A stretch of 64,000 nt of DNA, taken from Kuschelorhynchus macadamiae. Taxonomy: Eukaryota; Arthropoda; Insecta; Coleoptera; Curculionidae. The position numbers were made by a program, and so were the translations under genes. Below are positions 59,079-64,000 of this stretch, piece by piece (position 1 is the first letter of the stretch; the number at the start of each line of letters is the position of its first letter). The DNA lies in the NCBI GenBank assembly GCA_030620095.1, contig JAUTXW010000205.1:806001-870000 (forward strand), read 5' to 3'. The notes under the pieces were generated by a model. That model searched no databases. It worked only from the letters and a program-made list of their open reading frames with translations, and was not told the DNA's origin.

Positions 59079-60107
59079 TCAGTAGCGAGTATTTCCGCCT
59101 CTGGCACGAATAACTTCTTGACAACGACGGTTCATACTTAAAATTAGAGACCTTATGTCATTTTGGTCCAGTTCTTCCCATATGCGAATAAGTCTCTGCC
59201 GTACGTCTTCCAAAGTGTTTACGTTACGTTCCTCTTGTAATCTCCTCCCAAGAGTGTCCCAGAGATTTTCTATCGGATTTAAATCCGGGCTCCGAGCAGG
59301 CCATGCCATGGTAGCGATTTCGACTTCCTCTAGGTAATTTCTCACAACTCGAGCAACATGAGGCCTGGCATTATCTTGCATTAACAAAAATCCTTACCCA
59401 ATAAATGGCGCATATGGCACAACATGTTGATCTAACACCTCCAATATGTACCTTTCAGCTGTAAGGCTTCCATTTATAATAACAAGTTCCGTGCGACCAG
59501 TCAATGAAATGCCTCCCCAGACCATCAAAGATCCTCCCCCAAATAATGTTGTATGTGAAAAATTGCACTGAGCATACCTTTCGTTAGGACGTCGATATAC
59601 ACGTATACGCCTGCCATTGTTAAACAAGCAAAATCGGGACTCATCCGTAAATAATACCTGTTGCCATTCAGCCTCCAACCAGTTACGATGCTCCATAGCA
59701 AAATTTAGCCTTGCTCTCCGATGAACTCTAGTTAAAGCTGGACCTCGAGCAGCAATCCTAGGTCTCAAATTATGCTCTCTGAGTCGCTGACGAACGATTT
59801 CTGTACAAACTTGTACACCATTAACATCTCGAATCTGAGTTTGAAGGGCTCGAGCTGTTACAAAACGCTGTCTTAATGCTGCGAGTCTCAAAAAACGCTC
59901 CTGAATCGGAGTTGTTTTTCGATTCCTCCCTTGTCCCGGCCTGCGGCAATTACTTCCAGTCTCTCTATATCGTTGTATAACTCGTGAAATGGTTGTATGA
60001 GTTACCATAAATCGTTCACCAATTCTTCGGTAGTTCCAACCATCCCCAAACAATATTAATGCTTGAGCACATTCTTCGCGAGTAAGATTTCTTGTTTCAC
60101 GTTGCAT
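59079..60107 (-). pseudogene. Tc1-like transposase with one in-frame stop
   Basis: ATG at 60107 gives MQRETRNLTREECAQALILF. The N-terminus has two HTH motifs (YRRIGERFMVTHTTISRVIQ and ARALQTQIRDVNG...CTEIVRQRL) with GRNRKT between. The catalytic triad is D in LFTDESRFCLF, D in LLMQDNARPHVA and E in LNPIENLWD, with 34 residues between the last two (DD34E). GGGSLMVWGGIS is the classic Tc1 block. The frame is 343 codons including one TAA at 59394-59396, just after YAPFIG and five codons before MQDNARP. No frameshift is needed, so a single base change separates it from an uninterrupted gene. Length is normal for Tc1 (about 340 residues). Confidence 0.93.
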
Positions 60108-60232
60108 ATTGATCTACATTCATACAAAGCGGACTGACAGTGACAAAAAGCATCTGCATTTTTGACAATTACTGTTACTTTGGTTTTCCATAGCCTGCTA
60201 CTTACTTTAGTGAGAAAAATGTAAATTAAAAC

Positions 60233-60595
60233 CAATAAAATCATGTTATGCTATAAAATGCTGTTTCTCGTTTAATAAGAAAGATAATGGAGTAAATAAA
60301 AAAAAAAATGTAAAAAAAAGATAAGGCTATGGCGTGATTTCAATTCCAACTTGATATTGTAACTGATCAACTCTACAGGGTGTTACAAGTTTTATTAAAA
60401 AAACACGCTATAATTGCTACACCCGGTATTAGTAAAAAAAAGATTTTTATTAGAATACCGTTAGTATACTAACATTGTGGATGGCACAACCTGTCATTAA
60501 AAAAAAAACGTCTAAATCGGACCAGTAGTTTTGATAAAATCTTGCTTTGAACTTTTGGTTATTTTTTGGTGGTGGGTTAATTTTTTGGGGAAGTG
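60233..60595. repeat. Terminal inverted repeat, right
   Basis: Inverted counterpart of 58659-59021, followed by the TA target. Confidence 0.95.
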
Positions 60596-60604
60596 TATAT
60601 TTGG

Positions 60605-60886
60605 TCTTTTCAAACATTTATATTGGGCACCATTTTATTTCACCATATTGGATTCCTACCAGTATTTTACTAGTTTTTTCCTGTCATACCTACTTGACTT
60701 TCAGGTATAATTTAAAATAAATTGAATAAGTAGTTTTTACATTGACATTTTAACATTTTATCCCTATATCACACTTAATTTATCTGTAAAATTTAGAGAT
60801 ATTATCAGGTCATCCCCATATGACCCTTAATATTTAACCAAAGTTTGAAGTCAATCGGGTAAGTAGTTTTTAAGCTAAACTGCTGG
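60605..60886 (+). repeat. GCCGCCATTTTGTT repeat, copy E (left part)
   Basis: GGGCACCATTTTATTTCACC, ATATTGGATTCCTACCA, GTCATCCCCATATGACCC and GAAGTCAATCGGGTAAGTAG occur before the palindrome. The tail resumes after it at 62151 (CCGCGAACTGACA, ACAGAGAGATAGACCGAGG, CATCTAGGGACCC). Confidence 0.65.
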
Positions 60887-62150
60887 CCGTTTGCTTTGCA
60901 CATCTCAAAATTTTTACCCAAATTTAAAGCGCAATTTTTCGAAAACTAAAAGAGTTATAGGAATGGCGATTTGGATGTTTAAATGGTCTATCTATCTAGA
61001 ATTAGTCAACGCTGCATCGGTTCATCAAAATCGTCTTCCGCATAATATATAGGGTGTCATATAAAATCGTGCAAATTTTACAAAAGTTCGTAAGGCCGGA
61101 GTTTCTGCAATTTTTAGTTTTGTTTAATTTTCGGCCTGTTATGTTATTCTACGAACCATTATCTAAAACCATTTTGGCTGGTTTTTAATTCATTCATTTG
61201 TTTTTAATATACGGGGTAAATTTAATAATATCTGAACTTCCAAATGAAAAATATTTTTAACTATTCTTTTATTACTTAAAATTAATAATTTTTACATAAT
61301 CTTATCTTAGTTAAAATTGCGTTAATCAAAACACTACAGCTCTATTATACAGGGTGCTACACAATTTTTAAATCTGTAACAAAACAAAGTTTTTGCAATT
61401 TTTTTAAAGATCCTCATCAATATAAGTTAAGCTAATTTTCAGAGACCAAAAAAAGAATTGGCATTGACGCTGATACAATTTTTATAAACTATAGTCATAT
61501 TTACCCAAACGATTTTTTACTTTTCGACAACAATCTTTAAGTTGCCATACAAAACGTTTGTAATATAGGCTTTTCTATTAATTAAGTTAAATTTAATAGA
61601 AACGCCTATATAACAAACGTTTCTATAGCACTTGAAGGTTCTTGTCAAAAGATAAAAAACCGTATGAGTAAATATGACTATAGTTTATAAAAATTGTATC
61701 AGCGTCAATGCCAATTCTTTCTTTGGTCTCTGAAAATTAGCTTCACTTATATTGATGAGGATATTTAAAAATATTGCAAAAGCTATGTTATGTTACTGAA
61801 GTTGAGAAATTATTAAATTAACCCCGCATATTAAATACAAATGAATGAATTAAAAACCCGCCAAAATAGTTTTAGATAATGGTTCGTAGAATAACATAAC
61901 ATAACAAAAATTATACAAAACTAAAAATTGCAGAAACTCGGGACTTATGAACTTTTGTAAAATTTGCACGATTTTATATACTACCCTATATAATATGCGG
62001 AAGACAATTTTGATGAACCGAGGCAGCGTCGACCAATTCTAGATAGATAGAGCTTTTAAACATCGAAAATCGCATCCCTGTAACGTTTTTAGTTCTTTAA
62101 AAAATCCGCTTTAAATTTGGGTAAAAATTTTGAGATGTGCAAAGCAAATG
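60887..62150. mobile_element. 1.26-kb near-complete palindromic element
   Basis: The two halves are inverted copies: TGGCCGTTTGCTTTGCACATC at the left and GATGTGCAAAGCAAATGGCCA at the right, continuing through TTTTACCCAAATTTAAAGCG, GATCATCAAAATCGTCTTCC-type, GTTATTCTACGAACCATTAT and GGCATTGACGCTGATACAAT. The centre is near 61590 with hardly any spacer. The left half has an extra segment of about 130 bp (61235-61365). It is inserted precisely between body and tail of a GCC repeat copy, and no coding sequence is present. Confidence 0.82.
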
Positions 62151-62159
62151 GCCAGAATT

Positions 62160-62800
62160 TATCCGCGAACTGACACACCTACAGAGAGATAGACCGAGGA
62201 ATTGATAAAACATTTATATTTTTCCGCATCTAGGGACCCAAAAAACCTGGTGATTTTTTCACGATTAAAAACGTTTAATTTTTCACCTATCTTGAATTCG
62301 TACCACAATTTTACCAGTTCATTTCTATTCCATAACTAATTATTGCACACAATTTTAAATCAATCCAATAAGTAGTTGTCTGGCTGGATTTTTATATAGT
62401 TTATTAAGCCGCCATTTTGTTTCGCCATCTTGGATTTATACCAATATTTTACCAGTTAATTTTCTCATAATGCTTAATTTTATGTAAAATTTCAAAATTG
62501 GATAAGTGGTTTTTTAGTAATAATTTACTTAACATTTCACTAGACCGCCATTTTGTTTCAATTTTTGCAAAATTTTACCAGGTCGTCACCCATATGATAC
62601 TTATTTTTTATCAACATTTGAAGTCAATCGGTTAGTATTTTTTTAGCTATGCCGCGAACAGACAGACCGACAGACAGAGAGATGAAATTGAGAAAACATA
62701 TTTTTCGGAATCTAGAAATCCTGAAGCGTAAAGATTTGAAAAAATCTCTAGGGGTGACTTTTTCTGGATTACAATACTTCCCTTTACGAGAGAAGTAACA
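62160..62800 (+). repeat. GCCGCCATTTTGTT repeat, copies E (tail) and F
   Basis: Tail of copy E at 62160-62270, then subunits at about 62285, 62406 (AAGCCGCCATTTTGTTTCGCC) and 62543 (AGACCGCCATTTTGTTTC). The tail GAACAGACAGACCGACAGAC follows at 62655 with TCTAGAAATCCTGAAGCG. Confidence 0.75.
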
Positions 62801-62804
62801 ACTA

Positions 62805-63300
62805 CTTTCTCGATTTATTTCAAATTTGGACCAAAAATTAAGTTTTATATGGGATACAACCGTAACATGTAGATATAAATCCAACATGGCTAAAGAAAAT
62901 GGCAGTCTACGCAAATGTTTAAACAAACAGTTTTAAACACTACTTACTCAACTGACTTTACATTTTGCGTAAAAATCAAATGAGATATAGACATGAACTG
63001 GTAAAATTTTGGTGCGAATTCAAATTGGAATTACTATCCGACGTTACGATACTGCACGAGATCAGAACACTAAAATCATTGTACCTGAAGATGACTCGTG
63101 CAATCGAATGCGGTTTAATTCCAAGAACCATGATTTTTTAAATAACCAAAACCTTGAAAGCTTCTGTTCTATGTTGTTCAAATAAAGTGTTTAAAATATC
63201 AGCAAAAAATACTTCTTACTCCATTGACAAAATTTTGGTACAAATTCAGCATGGCAGAACAAAATGGCGAATAAATTATTTGAAAAACAATATAAAAATA
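62805..63300 (-). repeat. GCCGCCATTTTGTT repeat, inverted copies
   Basis: On the minus strand AATTCGCACCAAAATTTTACC with GTTCATGTCTATATCTCATT (about 62965-63020), AGACTGCCATTTTCTTTAGCC (about 62890-62915) and TTCGCCATTTTGTTCTGCCATGC (about 63250-63275) match the same subunit. Copies in both orientations thus lie side by side. Confidence 0.6.
63085..63175 (+). ncRNA. Hammerhead-like repeat, copy 2 (decayed)
   Basis: CTGAAGA (63085-63091) with ACTCGTGCAATCGAATGCG in place of stem II, then a damaged GAAA, and the same downstream CCAAGAACCATGATT and CCTTGAAAGCTTCTGTTC as at 48.8-48.9 kb. Confidence 0.4.
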
Positions 63301-63304
63301 TCGG

Positions 63305-64000
63305 TATATTTCCTTTAATCGGAAATTCCTTTGGTATTAATCTTTATTTTTATTAAGAATAGTAAAGTATAATCCTATTTAGTTACGCATATAGTCATCT
63401 AGTAGTTACATATATAAATTATGTTGTCTTTTCGGGTAATTGGACAAAACTAATTTGTAAACGAACTTAACTGGAAATTCCTTCCAGAATCCTTTCCTTT
63501 GTCTACAAAAGTTTTATTGACACTATTTATATAGGTGTTACTTAATGTCTAAATATTATTATTATTATTATTCTTAATAAAAGGAAATATGCATATTTAT
63601 GCTACAAATTACAAAATGTTGTTAGTTTAGCTCACAAAAGTTGTTTTTAGTTGTAATTAAGAAAGAACAAGTGTAAATTTGGCAACAAGCTTTAATAAGG
63701 AAAATAAGGGGGCGCCGGAAATCTTGAAAATATTCTTGTCTCTAAAGTTACAGGTGAAGGCAACGCCCAATAAAAAAAAGTGCGACCACTATCTAATACT
63801 CGAAACGAAATACCATTTCCTTGCAGACTGTGAAACGTTATTTAAAATGCGTGTTATTTGTCTAATTATAAATTAGCGGGCATGTGGTAATTTTATATTC
63901 GCAATAAAGGACAATGACACTTTCATAATTTTGCCAAAATGAATAAAAATCGCAATGAAATAAGTATAATAAGATATCTTGGTGAATATAAATTCTCGGT
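63305..64000. other. No gene recognised
   Basis: AT-rich; a short (ATT)n run at about 63556-63572. A 65-codon plus-strand frame at 63679-63876 has KKKCDHYLILETKYHFLADC, which is reminiscent of the CxxHFLxxC tail of some retrotransposon proteins but too short to call. Confidence 0.35.

Larger units (their letters stand above)
58659..60595 (-). mobile_element. Tc1-type element with 363-bp terminal inverted repeats, 1937 bp
   Basis: The terminal inverted repeats occupy 58659-59021 and 60233-60595. They start CACTTCCCCAAAAAATTAAC and differ at only about six positions. TA duplications lie at 58657-58658 and 60596-60597. A single Tc1 transposase gene runs on the minus strand between them. Long inverted repeats of this kind are known in several Tc1-like lineages. 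The near-identity of the arms indicates a young insertion or recent arm-to-arm correction. Confidence 0.95.

Noticed and set aside
63679..63876. Short plus-strand frame with Cys/His residues
   Set aside because: Too short and without neighbouring motifs; could be chance.

Overview
This window looks like a gene-poor, AT-rich stretch of an arthropod genome, most probably an insect with a large, transposon-laden genome. The evidence is the mix of families present: several mariner/Tc1 lineages, hAT (DUF4371/ZMYM1-like), piggyBac, pogo, a Transib (RAG1-like) transposase, Penelope-like retroelements with GIY-YIG domains, Jockey-type retrotransposon fragments, long (TA)n arrays and many small elements beginning CAGGGTG. 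The order cannot be decided from the sequence; a beetle would fit. I found no convincing host gene, rRNA or tRNA. Almost every coding signal is a transposon remnant, usually broken by stops or frameshifts.

Layout. 1-1.2 kb: right end of a mariner-like element. 5.5-6.3 kb: reverse transcriptase relic. 7.7-8.2 kb: Penelope remnant. 8.3-9.6 kb: inverted-repeat element rich in CTCGTCTCG. 10.2-12.2 kb: nested fold-back. 13.9-15.0 kb: degenerate copy of a widespread uncharacterised repeat-encoded protein. 16.26-19.34 kb: IS630/Tc1-like element with TA duplications and a nested fold-back. 20.4-21.0 kb: retrotransposon RNase H end. 21.7-24.8 kb: two Penelope-like elements flanked by inverted repeats, with a canonical hammerhead ribozyme at 22.5 kb and a mariner relic between them. 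25.9-27.3 kb: fold-back carrying a mariner MITE. 29.0-30.8 kb: hAT element with a perfect 8-bp target duplication. 32.5-35.8 kb: mariner gene split by a second hAT, also with a perfect 8-bp duplication. 36.5-37.3 kb: another mariner relic. 39.4-44.9 kb: three-level nest (piggyBac, then pogo, then fold-back). 47.7-48.5 kb: Jockey-type RT end. 50.65-51.95 kb: nearly intact DD37E mariner/Tc1. 55.2-57.1 kb: Transib/RAG1-like transposase with two stops and a frameshift. 58.66-60.6 kb: Tc1-type element with 363-bp terminal inverted repeats and one nonsense codon. 60.6-63.0 kb: GCCGCCATTTTGTT repeats invaded by a 1.26-kb palindrome.

The elements matter mainly through their nesting, which gives relative ages, and through a recurring motif: a CTGAWGA-stem-GAAAC hammerhead-type core. 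It occurs in a clear ribozyme in one Penelope element, in a decayed form in the second, and as outward-facing relics in the arms of two fold-back families and several dispersed repeats. This suggests that many 'unclassified' fold-backs here are non-autonomous derivatives of Penelope-like elements.
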